Positions 50,601-60,306 of a stretch of 64,000 nucleotides of DNA are shown here, piece by piece. Numbering within the stretch: the first letter of the stretch is position 1; each line of letters starts with the position of its first letter. Source of the stretch: Prochilodus magdalenae (lineage: Eukaryota > Chordata > Actinopteri > Characiformes > Prochilodontidae); assembly GCA_024036415.1 (NCBI GenBank), contig JAMWET010003443.1, forward strand, positions 248,001-312,000, read 5' to 3'. Below the pieces are notes generated by a model, which had not been told where the DNA came from, did not search any database, and worked only from the letters and a program-made list of their open reading frames with translations. The translations under genes were made by a program, and so were the position numbers.

Positions 50601-53182
50601 GCCCGTCATGAGGATATTGTTATTTAGAAAGCTAAATATGATAATGATATTAAAAATAGAGGTACACATAGCATTATCAAAAATGTTTTGAATATTCTGT
50701 TATTATTTAGAATGTCTTTTTAAAGCCCTCTGAACTAATAACATGTCAAATGTTTAAGAATTGCTTTCCCCCCACTGTCCTGCTTCCTGAGATCGATTGT
50801 TGAATCTGAGTGTCTGGGTGTGACAGTTACTGTGCCATATATCAGCTGTCTGATCATCACTTCATCCAGTACAGGGTGTGCACCAGTGATAGGAAATATA
50901 GATAAATCTGGAATTTGTTAACTGGGAATGTGATAATATGATGCTGTACTGGCCGTGAACATCCCTCCTGCTGAGCTGGTCTGCCTGGGGTCATTAAATA
51001 CTATTCCACTGGCCCAAGTTTGCTTATATCACTTTACAAAACAAGGTCTAACATTTAAAACATTGGACAGAGATCTGTATAGACACTGCAGTATCTATAC
51101 AGTAGCTGATGGCATAAGCCAGATCAGATGATGTCACTGCAAACCAGATTAGCAGTGAGGACCACAACAGGTCACCAATAGTCACCATACTGGCACTATT
51201 AGAATGTTTGGTCTGTCAAAACAGACCTTTCTTGTGTGTTTTTTTTTTTTTGCTAATCTTAAATACAACTAAATACAATGCATTTATTGAGAACTAAGAA
51301 GTTGAGATACCAGGCTTCTTTGGTTTAGTTTCTCAAATGGCCGGTCCAAATTATAAGGCTAAGAAGAGTATACAGAACCCTCTAGTGGTAAATGCCATGT
51401 GTGCATGGTGGCTTTATTAGTGGAACTGCTGACCAATCATACAATTATTACTAGGTAATGTTTGCTAAGCATTTTAACCTCAGATCAAAACAAAATCTCA
51501 TCAAAGAAAAAAATTCCAAACCAATCCCACCACCTTGGGTTGGAAGTATAAACACTGCTTATTCTAAACAAGTACGCTGTAAACATTACAGAAATACAGT
51601 AAATACAAACAATTACACAACTCTGAATATGCCTCATGAAATCTAACATTAAAGCCAGAATAAAATCATGAACAAGTTAGGTAAAACTTTTTTTTTGCTC
51701 TGAGGTCGATGCCTCATAGCTGCTGATGCAGATGCCTCCTAGTTATGGTTACCACTTTGTTGCAGTCACCGACGGCATGAGTAAAATTGCAGGTTCAGCC
51801 CACCCATGAATCTGTCCTGCCCATTCAACATAGCAGTCATGCTGCAGCTACTGCTCACAGTGCTTCGGCTAAACTCAGCTAAAATCTTTTAAAGGATGAC
51901 GTATTACACCAGTAGTGGACACTCGTGAGTGATGAATGACATCTGTGTTTCTACAGGAAGCATCTACGGATGTAAATGGTCTGCAAAGTTATAAAGCCCA
52001 AAGTACACCAGAGGGAGAAACTGTCTCCCAGATAAACCAGCTTCCTCAGCTTTCTCAGCCACCTGAAATATTTAGAATTCCAGCCCTTTCCTCTGTTACA
52101 CAGTGATGTGACAGAGTAAAACAGTACTCTGATGTAAAACAGTAAAAGCTTACCACTCATACTGATCTAGTCTAGCTTGTAAATGTGGGTCAGGCCCTTC
52201 AGCCTGTTCAACATAGCTCTCAGAAACGGAATCTGGCTTATGAACCGACATTATAAGAAAAGTCACAGTGATGTCTTGACTAAACGTGTAGCAGGATGCT
52301 GCTCTGGCAGGTAACCAGTCAGCGAGCTGACCAATGAGAGCACACTGGGCTATTGGTAGGTGGGTCTTAAAGACACAGGAGCTCTAACAGAGTACTGTTA
52401 GAGGGGTGAAAGGGTGAATACAGCTGTACAGCATGAGAATTTTTTTTTTTGCCAAAACGTAAGAATGTAAATCTGTTTTAGTAGATACAAAAAATACAGT
52501 TATTATTATTAGAGTTTCTCTGGAATTGCAATTATTTCAGTAGAATGGTCCAAATACATTAACCTGTTTGTATGATTATATGCCAGGTGCAGATACGACC
52601 TTTCCAGATGAAAAGTAAGCTGTGTGTGTGTGTGTGTGTGTGTGTGTTTGTTGTGAGTGACTCCTTACCCTGGCACTCGCGTGAGGTAAAGTTGTAGTTG
52701 TATCCGATGGGGCACTGGCACTCATATTTGCCCTGTGTGTTGACACATTTGGCAGGCTCCTCACAGATACTGGGGTAAAGCCTGCACTCATTAATGTCTG
52801 CAGAAAAGATAAAGCTTTGACATCTAACAGACTGCATCATCACAGGCATGTACAACACCACTGATGATTCAGTGCTAGCCACACATGCAAACACACAACC
52901 TTTGGCTGCAAAGACTAATTCACAAACACATGGTGTGCACAAGCTGCTCATTCCCACACAAACACACCTTACGATCTCTCAGTAGAGCTGTAAACTGACT
53001 ATATCACTGTGGCAGAAAAGGACAGTCTGTTTATTGTAAAGGGGGAGATGTGCCTAGCCAAATGGAGGTCAGGGACTTTAAAAGAATGTAAAAACACTCT
53101 TACGCAATACAGAAAAACAACTTTTAAATTGAATCTACAAGTTTTGATTAGAGGCTGTGGAAGGCAAAAACTGACATGGTAT

Positions 53183-53224
<42 letters not shown>

Positions 53225-53291
53225 GTGTATGTGTGTGTGTGTGTATATATGTGTGTGTGTGTGTGTGTATATATGTGTGTGTGTGTATGTG

Positions 53292-53333
<42 letters not shown>

Positions 53334-56300
53334 CATGTGTGTGTGTGTGTGTGCATGTGTGTGTGTGTGGTAGTGTGTATTATCGAGATGTTAATGTTTT
53401 GATCTCCATGGGCCCCTGGACATGTAACCGCACAGCTTTGTTGGAGTCATATTTTGCTATTACAGGAAAAAAAGAATCCCAGCATTCCCGGAACAGCTGT
53501 TGGGACTCAGACCCAGCTGGCTGACAGCATGGAGAAAGAGAGAGAAGTCAGAGGGAAGTCAGCTGGATCTGGACTCAGTTCTAGCTGAGTTTGGTACTAT
53601 TTTCCAAATAATGGATGGCCTCATAAGTGGATTTTGCATAAGCTGTTTAGAAATAGAACTTCTGCTTACTAGTTGATCTTAAGTAACTGAAGCACATATA
53701 ATTGCACATACAATACTCTACTGACTGTTTGCAAAACAATGACTGACATGCCCCCACAACACAGAAAGACAAAGCGGTTTAGAAGTGGTGTGTGGTTGGT
53801 GTAGCTCAGCGGATAATACCACTACCCACCAGGGAGCCACCAGCACATATGGGAGACTGGGGTTTGAATCCCAGTCTGCATGGCCATGCTACACCAATAA
53901 GAGTCCTTGGGCAAGACTCCTAACACTACACTGGCCTACCTGTAATATGGATACCCATGTAAGTCGCTCTGGAAAAGAGCGTCAGCTAAATGCCATAAAT
54001 GTAAATGTAAAGACGATTAAGAGTGGGAGTGAATGACACGCCTTTCAGCCAATCACAGGTGTCTCCACATGCCATGTCCTCTGTCAAACCAACCAGCAAT
54101 GTACTCATCTCCCCGGGCTCTGCTTCTTTGATTACCGCAGTGAATGCAGAACCAGTTTGTGCTAGCTTCTAAATAGAGGTTATCCTACAAATAAGGATCA
54201 AAACTCACATCCATCCACTGTGTAAATGAATAAATCAATTCAGTAGGGTTATACATTCCATCACATAATGTTACAAAATTAGCTGTAGTGCCTTTCTACA
54301 CCGAGGAACCTGTGGGATGCCACCATCATGTATGCTGAGCAGCCTTGATAAAGTTCTCAGCTTTATGTAGTTACAAATGTGGGATGTCTTACCTGTACAG
54401 TAGATCTTGTCATGCAAGTAGTATCCATCTTTACATTCGCATCTGAAACTCCCAGGCAAGTTATTGCACAAGTGGTTACAACCAGCAAGAAATTCTGGAT
54501 CTTTACATTCATTAATATCTGTAGGAAAGTCACAAAATGAGCCAAATTATAGCATAGCGTTCTATTCAACAGCTGTGGAAACAAGCCAACTATCCCTTCT
54601 GTTTATTACAGGATGTGAATTCATAATGGAGCTGGATTAATAACCACTGTCTGCCTACCCTGTTCACAGCGAGGTCCAGTCCATCCAGGTTTGCATACAC
54701 AGGTGTAAGTACCCTGACCGTCGATGCAGCGTTCATATCCGTCCTTACTGCATGGCAGTGGCAGGCACTGGTTGCTGATCTCTGCACAGAACATCAATCT
54801 CAGTGCAACAGAAAGTCATTATCTCTTCCTCTTACATTACCTACTGGATAATGCAATATCCAGAACAAAAAATCTTATCAGAGATCTACTTGGGGAATCT
54901 CAGCTTGTACCCGAGGTTGATGCCTACTGCTTTGCCACTTACTCTATACAGTGTCACATTCAGAGGATCTGCTTTACCTTGTACGCAGGTGCGGAGGTCC
55001 TGAGGGATCCCAGGCTCCACATGCTGGTTGTTGATACCTACACGATGGGAGCCCAGGCACCCTAAAACACAAACACAGTTTCTTTCTGTTATATTTCTCT
55101 CAAGGTGCTATGGGGCTTATCTAATGTCTTCCAACATCACGTTGTGTCAGGTTATTGACGATCAAAGACACTAAATCTGGCTGTGAACAAACGAAAGCAA
55201 TGGACAAGTTACAATTCAAGTGGTATTTCAGTCTATTTATGACTATGCAGATGTATAAAATGGGGAGGAAGAGTGAGGACACAGGGAGGTGACTGGCAGA
55301 GCAAAATCTTCCAGATTACTGACATGGTCTTTTCTTTTTGTATATCTCCATTTTGAAAGTGTAGACCATGGTTTCAGTGGCTGTAGTATAGGTAGTGATT
55401 TTCCGATTGTATTAGGTGAAGTAACATTAGAAGACGGCAGTTCAGAACAGCTTCTGATGTATTAATGTAGACCAGGCTCAGTTAACTGCAGCTGCTTGTG
55501 AGCCAAAGGAGTGCTAGATGGGATGATGAAATGGAATAAAGGCTAGGAATTTGGGGCGTCCTTTGTCTGGGTGACTGAGGATGACTCCATACAGTATCTG
55601 TAAAGAGCTACAAGTCATCCCAGGAGAAGAGCGCATCCTCAAGTTTTCAAAGAAACATCAAAAGTGCTTCCATAAAGCAGGCAGGGGGACAGTGGAGAGT
55701 TTGTAGCTCAAGTTGACTGGGAATGGCCATAGCAGAGCTGGAACCAGCAAAGATGTATGGGACTGGAATTGACTGAGGATGGGTTGTGACGAACTGTAAA
55801 GTTTGTTTGATAAAGAGGAAGACTGTGATGAACAGAGAAGGGTTAGGAGTGAAATGAGGGAGGAACATGGACAAAGGGTGATGTACAGACAGAGATGTTT
55901 TGTTGGAGTTGCACTGGGTTAGTGGAAGGCAGGTTAAAATATTCAAGTATGTGAGTAAAACACAAGGCCAGTGTGCCAAAACATGCCGCAGCAGGCGACT
56001 GCACTGAGTGATGTTGCAATCACAGTGGTGCGTGATGAGAGTAGCAAAAGAACTGTAAACAGGACTTTCCAGAGCACATCTGATGCAACAGCGCTGCCCA
56101 GTAGGAGGCTTTACATAGTGAGGGTAAAGACCAAGCGTTCCTGGCTCTAGTCCTGAGGGCCTACTGCCCTTCACAGTTTTCTAATAATCCCTCCCCCAGC
56201 AACTATTTCAGCTAATCGGCTAAATATCAAGCTCTTCCTGAGTTGGATCAGGTGTGATTTGGGCAGGTAACACTGGAAACTGTTCAGTGAATCTCCAGCA

Positions 56301-57993
56301 TGGGAGTTGGAGTTGAAGAATGCTTGGTATAGCTCATACTGACAAATGTCTTTGATTTCTTCAGATATCAAATGAATATTAATATTATTAAGTGAAAGTA
56401 GCAAACCATGGGGTCTATTGATGCAAAATAGGTAAAAAATAAATAAATAGAAAATCTTTTATAGTAGGTGATAATGACTTACCAACATATTTGGGGTAGA
56501 AGTATTCCTGAAACATAAAATACAAATATGATTATGAAGTGCTTGAGTTTCTTTTTGTTTGTTTTCAAAAAGGTTTTAGAATTCCATTCATAAAGGTGAC
56601 CAAAGAACGAATAACAGAACAACCCCTGACCTATTAAAGTAACAATGAGTTATTCTGGGGAGATTTTCATCCGTTCAGGCCTAGGCTATAGACCATCCCA
56701 AAAAAGGCATCTCACAACTCTCCTGGCCTCCTCTGGCCTAAACCTCCCCAACCACACTCTCTCTGTTCCAGGGATTCCAGATATACCCAGGGCTCTCGGC
56801 CCCCAACCATTTAAAGTTGGCTGATGTCACGCTGAATCGTTCTAATCTCCCTCGCTATAAAAGTCCTTGTTGATGTCCCAAAAGATGTTTGCTCAGAAGA
56901 GTCATAAAGGCTGTATATTACCCACAGAGAGTTATTTACAGGGACCAGGGACCGTAATACAAAACTATTCCCTAAGCTATTACTTCTAGCCTTACACAGA
57001 ACTCTTAAGACAAGACAGGAATGCTCTTGCATTATCGATTACCAATACAGAGAAAAATATAGAATAAGACTTATGCTTTAATTCTTGCTACCCAACATCA
57101 TAAGGAAGTCTACATGTCAAGGAACCTTCATGTATTTCATTTTCAGTCCAATCAGAATGCAACACATAAAACACACATGATGATTTACATTTGCAAGGAT
57201 TACAAAGAGTGGAAGAAGGTCTGCAGTAAAGAGTAGACATATTAAATCCTGAGACTGCTGTTGAGGCTTCTGTGCATATTGCTAAATTACGTTTTTTATT
57301 TATTTGTGTATTATACGTTTATTTAAGGGTGTTGACTGGATTAAATCGCATAGGCTACACTCCTATATGTTCGCCTTTTGGCCTCTATGGTTCCATTTCT
57401 GATGCTCTACAGTCCACTGCCCACACAACCAATCATATGACAGCAAAAATCAACAGCACGAAGCACGTCACCAACTTGGAGAAGTCCATTGATCCCATCA
57501 GAGAGATAAAGAGAGCTTTATTGACCACATGCCAACAGCATATGTGCAGTCGCTTAATACTGAACAGTGAACAACTGCACCACACACACAATGTTTTTCC
57601 CCCTTGATGCTGAAAATTCATAACTTATATTTAATGAGCATTCAGACTGGAAATGAATTAAACGAAGGGCGGGCTCTGACGTTTAAATGACACTGCATGA
57701 AGAATTAAAAAGTTCAGACATTACAGTGTTTTAACTGTATGTGGTCAGTATAACACCATTCTGCGATAGTGAAGAACGCCCTAGCTAAGAAGACTGGCTA
57801 AAGTACCCATGTACAAGTTACAGATCTGTGAGCAAGTCACTTACTGTCTCTAGGTTGTTTTCGAAGATCTCTCTTGCCTCCTCCTTATTGCACAGCTCTT
57901 CAATGCACTCCCTCTCCAAGTTGCCCTTCTTGGTCTCTTCAAACAGGGAGTTTGCTCGTCTGTGCCGTGTTAGAAACTGGGATGCTTTTTTCT
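41469..57993 (-). CDS. pros1: Vitamin K-dependent protein S (PROS1), 13 exons, signal-peptide exon not found
   Basis: Plasma anticoagulant cofactor of activated protein C and TAM-receptor ligand. Joined exons (transcript order): 57993-57845, 56507-56483, 55061-54978, 54781-54659, 54518-54393, 52797-52669, 50305-50065, 48169-47983, 47096-46932, 46689-46521, 45570-45434, 44883-44655, 41644-41469. Total 1940 nt, 645 aa plus stop after a 2-nt split codon. Propeptide ends RHRR; Gla domain from residue 13 of the visible chain; loop about 58-85; EGF1 86-126, EGF2 127-168, EGF3 169-211, EGF4 212-252; LamG1 from about 292; LamG2 from about 452. Protein S rather than GAS6: [55 protein letters not shown] and a longer thrombin-region loop. 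The intron between EGF4 and the LamG linker is absent. Introns hold a SINE, three DNA elements and two copies of a dispersed repeat. Confidence 0.95.
41940..42980. repeat. Decayed DNA-transposon sequence in pros1 intron 15
   Basis: Contains phrases familiar from fish DNA-transposon relics, such as GACTTGGCTATTCCAAAACA and TTATCTTGTTGCAT. Part of 42235-42480 looks like a separate insertion. Ends are not defined and the class is not certain. Confidence 0.35.
44655..44883 (-). CDS. pros1: pros1 exon 14: LamG2
   Basis: 229 nt. Encodes [36 protein letters not shown] and [12 protein letters not shown] and NGT are potential N-glycosylation sites. Acceptor TGACAG, donor GTACTT. Confidence 0.93.
45434..45570 (-). 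CDS. pros1: pros1 exon 13: LamG2
   Basis: 137 nt. Encodes [20 protein letters not shown] and [20 protein letters not shown], parallel to gas6 exon 13. Donor GTAAGG. Confidence 0.93.
45680..46060 (+). repeat. Dispersed repeat, copy 2
   Basis: Contains ACACAGAGAGCTAAAACAG, AGGATGCTGCTCC, GAGCACACTGGGCT, GCGGGACTTAAAGACGCA and CAGACAGAGGGTGTATACAG. It is uninterrupted where copy 1 carries the hAT insertion. It lies in pros1 intron 13. Class unknown. Confidence 0.6.
46521..46689 (-). CDS. pros1: pros1 exon 12: LamG junction
   Basis: 169 nt. Encodes [34 protein letters not shown] and [19 protein letters not shown]. The human equivalent of YFVGVG reads YYPGSG as I know it. Donor GTGAGT. Confidence 0.94.
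46932..47096 (-). CDS. pros1: pros1 exon 11: LamG1 second half
   Basis: 55 codons, phase 0 at both ends. Encodes [20 protein letters not shown] and [20 protein letters not shown]; the LETKVY-AG run is a protein S signature. Donor GTATCC. Confidence 0.94.
47345..47530. mobile_element. TTAA-flanked MITE, short member of the same family
   Basis: 186 bp with ends AGGAGCAATGTGCAAG and the inverse of AGGAGCAATGTGTAGG, between TTAA at 47341-47344 and 47531-47534. It is far too short to code. It lies in pros1 intron 11. Confidence 0.72.
47983..48169 (-). CDS. pros1: pros1 exon 10: LamG1 first half
   Basis: 187 nt. Encodes [33 protein letters not shown] and [15 protein letters not shown], matching protein S LamG1. 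Acceptor CACCAG, donor GTGAGT. Confidence 0.94.
48791..49130. repeat. Tc1/mariner-like fragment in pros1 intron 10
   Basis: Begins after a TA with CAGTACTGTGAGAAGGTCAG, typical of one fish Tc1/mariner terminal repeat. The matching right terminus is not seen, so it is probably truncated. Confidence 0.45.
49162..49815. mobile_element. Non-autonomous DNA element with about 35-bp inverted ends
   Basis: Left end CAACCCCCAAATCAAAAAAG followed by GTTGGGACAGTATGGAAAA; the right end reverse complements to CAACCCCAAATCAGAAAAGG then TTGGCACAGTAAGGAAAA. TA lies on both sides (49160-49161, 49816-49817), as for Tc1/mariner insertions. No transposase frame. It lies in pros1 intron 10. Confidence 0.72.
50065..50305 (-). 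CDS. pros1: pros1 fused exon 8/9: EGF4 plus LamG linker
   Basis: 241 nt with no break. Encodes [35 protein letters not shown], then LIPKCVDL and [17 protein letters not shown]. In gas6 the same region is two exons of 122 and 119 nt, which also sum to 241. One intron has been removed exactly. Enters in phase 1, leaves in phase 2. Confidence 0.94.
52230..52500 (+). repeat. Dispersed repeat, copy 3
   Basis: Contains GTAGCAGGATGCTGCTCTGG, GAGCTGACCAATGAGAGCAC, TCTTAAAGACACAGGAGCTC and GGGTGAATACAGCTGTACAG. It lies in pros1 intron 7. Confidence 0.6.
52620..52646. repeat. (TG)n microsatellite next to pros1 exon 7
   Basis: About thirteen TG units, beginning about 20 nt past the exon 7 donor on the - strand. 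Confidence 0.93.
52669..52797 (-). CDS. pros1: pros1 exon 7: EGF3
   Basis: 129 nt, phases 1-1. Starts [20 protein letters not shown], then [20 protein letters not shown] is a potential N-glycosylation site. A TG microsatellite (52620-52646) lies only about 20 nt beyond the donor. Confidence 0.94.
53185..53369. repeat. (TG)n/(TATG)n compound microsatellite
   Basis: About 185 bp of TG repeats interrupted by TATATG and CATG variants, in pros1 intron 6. Frames across it are artefacts. Confidence 0.95.
53791..54010 (+). repeat. tRNA-derived SINE, second family
   Basis: A-box-like TAGCTCAGCGG at 53802-53812 and B-box GGTTTGAATCC at 53871-53881. A body with AAGAGTCCTTGGGCAAGACT follows, then a 3' core with the small hairpin CGCTCT...AGAGCG and an AAATGTAAATGTAA end. 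It lies in pros1 intron 6. Confidence 0.82.
54393..54518 (-). CDS. pros1: pros1 exon 6: EGF2
   Basis: 126 nt, phases 1-1. Starts DINECKDPE and contains [12 protein letters not shown] with the beta-hydroxylation consensus. DINECKDP is a protein S signature. Donor GTAAGA. Confidence 0.94.
54659..54781 (-). CDS. pros1: pros1 exon 5: EGF1
   Basis: 123 nt, the same length as gas6 exon 5. Encodes [20 protein letters not shown] and [14 protein letters not shown], matching protein S EGF1 (CSPLPC, CKPGW). Confidence 0.94.
54978..55061 (-). CDS. pros1: pros1 exon 4: thrombin-sensitive-region loop
   Basis: 84 nt (the human exon is about 87). Encodes [20 protein letters not shown] then QDLRTCVQ. Two Cys close the loop that in mammalian protein S contains the thrombin cleavage site. 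One Arg (SHR-V) lies inside the loop and another just before the closing Cys. Whether thrombin cuts here cannot be told from sequence. Confidence 0.88.
56483..56507 (-). CDS. pros1: pros1 exon 3: 25-nt hydrophobic-stack exon
   Basis: Microexon encoding EYFYPKYV plus one base, identical in length and nearly in sequence to gas6 exon 3. Acceptor TTTCAG, donor GTAAGT. Confidence 0.94.
57845..57993 (-). CDS. pros1: pros1 exon 2: propeptide and Gla domain
   Basis: 149 nt, entering with two bases of a split codon. Encodes [12 protein letters not shown], then the Gla domain with [19 protein letters not shown]. All eleven expected Gla positions are Glu. The conserved END-P-E near the end reads ENNLE here. 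Donor GTAAGT. Confidence 0.94.
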
Positions 57994-58551
57994 CTGTCAG
58001 GACTCAAACAAGCACAGAAACACAGTTATTTTGACAGGGTACAGGTGCTGTGTTGACCACAACCACAACATGGAGATAGACTGGACTACAGAACTAAGGC
58101 GGATATACATAATCTACAAGCTGCTTACACACTACCATTCTGAAAGCCCTGACGCCGTCTGTACTGGATCAAGTAACATTTACTTTTCTTGCAATTAGCT
58201 GTGATCACCTGATCCAGGTGAGTGGTTGGTCTCGTTGACAGTTCAAAAGTTCAAATTCAGGTGTACGAAGCAGAACCAACTTAGTAAAAGAATTATGGGA
58301 CAGAGTTACCCAAAATTCCTATTTAGTTTCCTAGGATTCCTAGATTCCTAAGTTAGTTTATTTGTTTATTAGCTCTTAGTTTTCCTTCACCTGTTGCTTT
58401 TAAATAAACAGTACATTCACAGTATTCACATTAAATCTGGGTTAAATGCAACTTCAGATCCACTTTAGATGATTTGGGTGTCCAAAACACAAACATGTGT
58501 AGTGTGTAAAAGACAACAATGGCTGCCGATTCTAACATCTAGATTTCTAAC

Positions 58552-58600
58552 TCTACAATTCTAACATTTACTCTACAATTCTAACATTTACTCTACATTA
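58552..58600. repeat. Short tandem repeat, about 20-bp unit
   Basis: The unit CTCTACAATTCTAACATTTA occurs twice head-to-tail with partial flanking copies. Confidence 0.7.
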
Positions 58601-59050
58601 AGGAGTCTAAATTGAAGACTCTATGTGAAAGAGATTTCCTTTATATCTCAGTTTGTTATCATAACATAATTTCACTGTTGTGAAAGTGAAAGAGAAATAT
58701 CTACATAGTCACCTAAAAGCTCAGTTTATGTGACAGCACAATGTGTGATGTATACTTTATTTGTTAAACCTAAAAAATGAGTGTATTTACATCTGAACTT
58801 AAAAAAAAAAAACTTTATTCATTTAAGGCATCGATGATCTGAGTACATTTATTTTATAAGAGTTTAGAGTGTATGTTTAAGGATTGTGCAAGACAGCATT
58901 TGTAGTTCTAGAGCTGGAGGCCCACCTGCACAGATTCTGTAAGAAGAACTTGAACCTTAGCTAACAACCGGAGAGCTAACTTTAGGCCATATACAGCATC
59001 AGCCCAAACAGAGCAGCCGACTGTCCTTTACTCGTAAATCCTGGTTGTCC

Positions 59051-59274
59051 TGGTTGGTGTGGCGCAACGAATGACGCCACTTGTCATTAAACTACCACAC
59101 CATGTGGGAGACTGGGGTTCGATTCCCGGTCTGGGTGATGACGCTGTGCAACACCAATAAGAGTCCTTGGGCAAGACTCCTAACACTACATTGGCCTACC
59201 TATATTATAATTAACCATGTAAGTCGCTCTGGATAAGAGCGTCAGCTAAATGCCATAAATATAATGTAAATGAA
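59051..59274 (+). repeat. tRNA-derived SINE, second family (second copy)
   Basis: Same architecture as the copy at 53791: B-box GGTTCGATTCC at 59116-59126, identical AAGAGTCCTTGGGCAAGACT body and the AAGTCGCTCTGGATAAGAGC tail. It lies upstream of pros1 exon 2. Confidence 0.82.
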
Positions 59275-60306
59275 TCCGATTACATTTAACTAACAATGAA
59301 AAATGTTTTATGCTCAGTCACTAACTGCACCATGGAATGTAAAGATGGAAAAAGTAATGTGCATTTGGGCAGACCAGGGTGTTTTACTTTAATCCATAAT
59401 CTAATCTAGACTGCCATATTAAAAAAAATTTTTTGGTCATTTTTATCTGTCATCTTAATGCTACATAGAAAAAAAGTCTAACCAAATTTTGACAATATTT
59501 AAAAAGCCCAAGAGAAAAACCTGCACTGCTCTCTGAAACCAACAGACATAAACAGACTGACACCAGACACCAGGATTTGGCCTTCTTGCTCACATCTAAG
59601 GAATTACAGAATGTTTTGTTTCAGTGACAGAGATATCCTTTTGGAGAACTGAGAGCAGGATGGAGAGTTTAACCCTCTCGTTCTGGAGCTGAAACATTCT
59701 GTGTCTGAAGTCCAGTGTGAGCTGCTTTTGGAAGTGCACCCGTACAAGTGACAAAGCAAACATACTGTTACAAGTTTCTGAGCGGACCTCCCGGTCAGCT
59801 TGGCAGTCGCTGCTCTTACCGCAGAGACATCAGAAACTAGTGAAGTGAGTTCGTGCTGCAGTAAAACAAGCAGGGCGTATAAAATAAAGCCGCGTTTCTA
59901 TCATCCGGAAAACCGTGTGTTTTAATACGACTCTGTGCTTGTTTTCCATCCAAATTACGAAACAGTGTTACATGTATTCCACTGCGGCAGAGACACAATA
60001 GCAGAATCTATACTGTGTTGGTGATTTGCTTTTATGCTATGTGTATAATCTCTCTTTTCTGTCCACCCCGCTTCATGTCTGGGAATGTTTTTGCCATTCC
60101 AGGCTTTTCTGTGGAACCACAACTACTCTAAAAACCTGGATCATCTCTTTCCCACTATTTACTTAACTGTAACCATGGCTATGCAATGATTTGCAATGAT
60201 ATGCAATTATTTTGATGGTATGCGGACTTATAACAAGGATATTTATCATTCCTGCTATAGCACTATGGAAGTTTGAAGAAGCTACATGAGGTCTCTCATG
60301 TGAACT

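Larger units (their letters stand above)
57994..60306. other. pros1 5' flank or intron 1, no exon assigned
   Basis: The pros1 signal-peptide exon should lie upstream of 57993, ending in phase 1, but I found no - strand ATG with a hydrophobic core and a correctly phased donor here. The interval holds a tRNA-derived SINE (59051-59274) and a small tandem repeat (58552-58600). A - strand CTGCG/GTAAGA donor at about 59813 could end a non-coding 5' exon but cannot carry the needed frame. Confidence 0.5.

Noticed and set aside
53009..53524. 171-aa open frame across the TG microsatellite
   Set aside because: Its length comes from the repeat; the flanking parts show no domain or splice support.
53791..53890. 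tRNA gene (A and B boxes present)
   Set aside because: The sequence cannot fold into a full cloverleaf with an acceptor stem and continues into a SINE body and tail shared with 59051.
55647..56174. 175-aa - strand open frame in pros1 intron 3
   Set aside because: No recognisable domain and no splice continuity with pros1. The conserved exon structure of protein S leaves no place for it. It could be a decayed transposon fragment, but I cannot support that.
59804..59840. Possible first exon of pros1 (ATGTCTCTGCG followed by GTAAGA on the - strand)
   Set aside because: The ATG frame leaves in phase 2, while exon 2 needs phase 1, and there is no hydrophobic core. At best it is a non-coding 5' exon.
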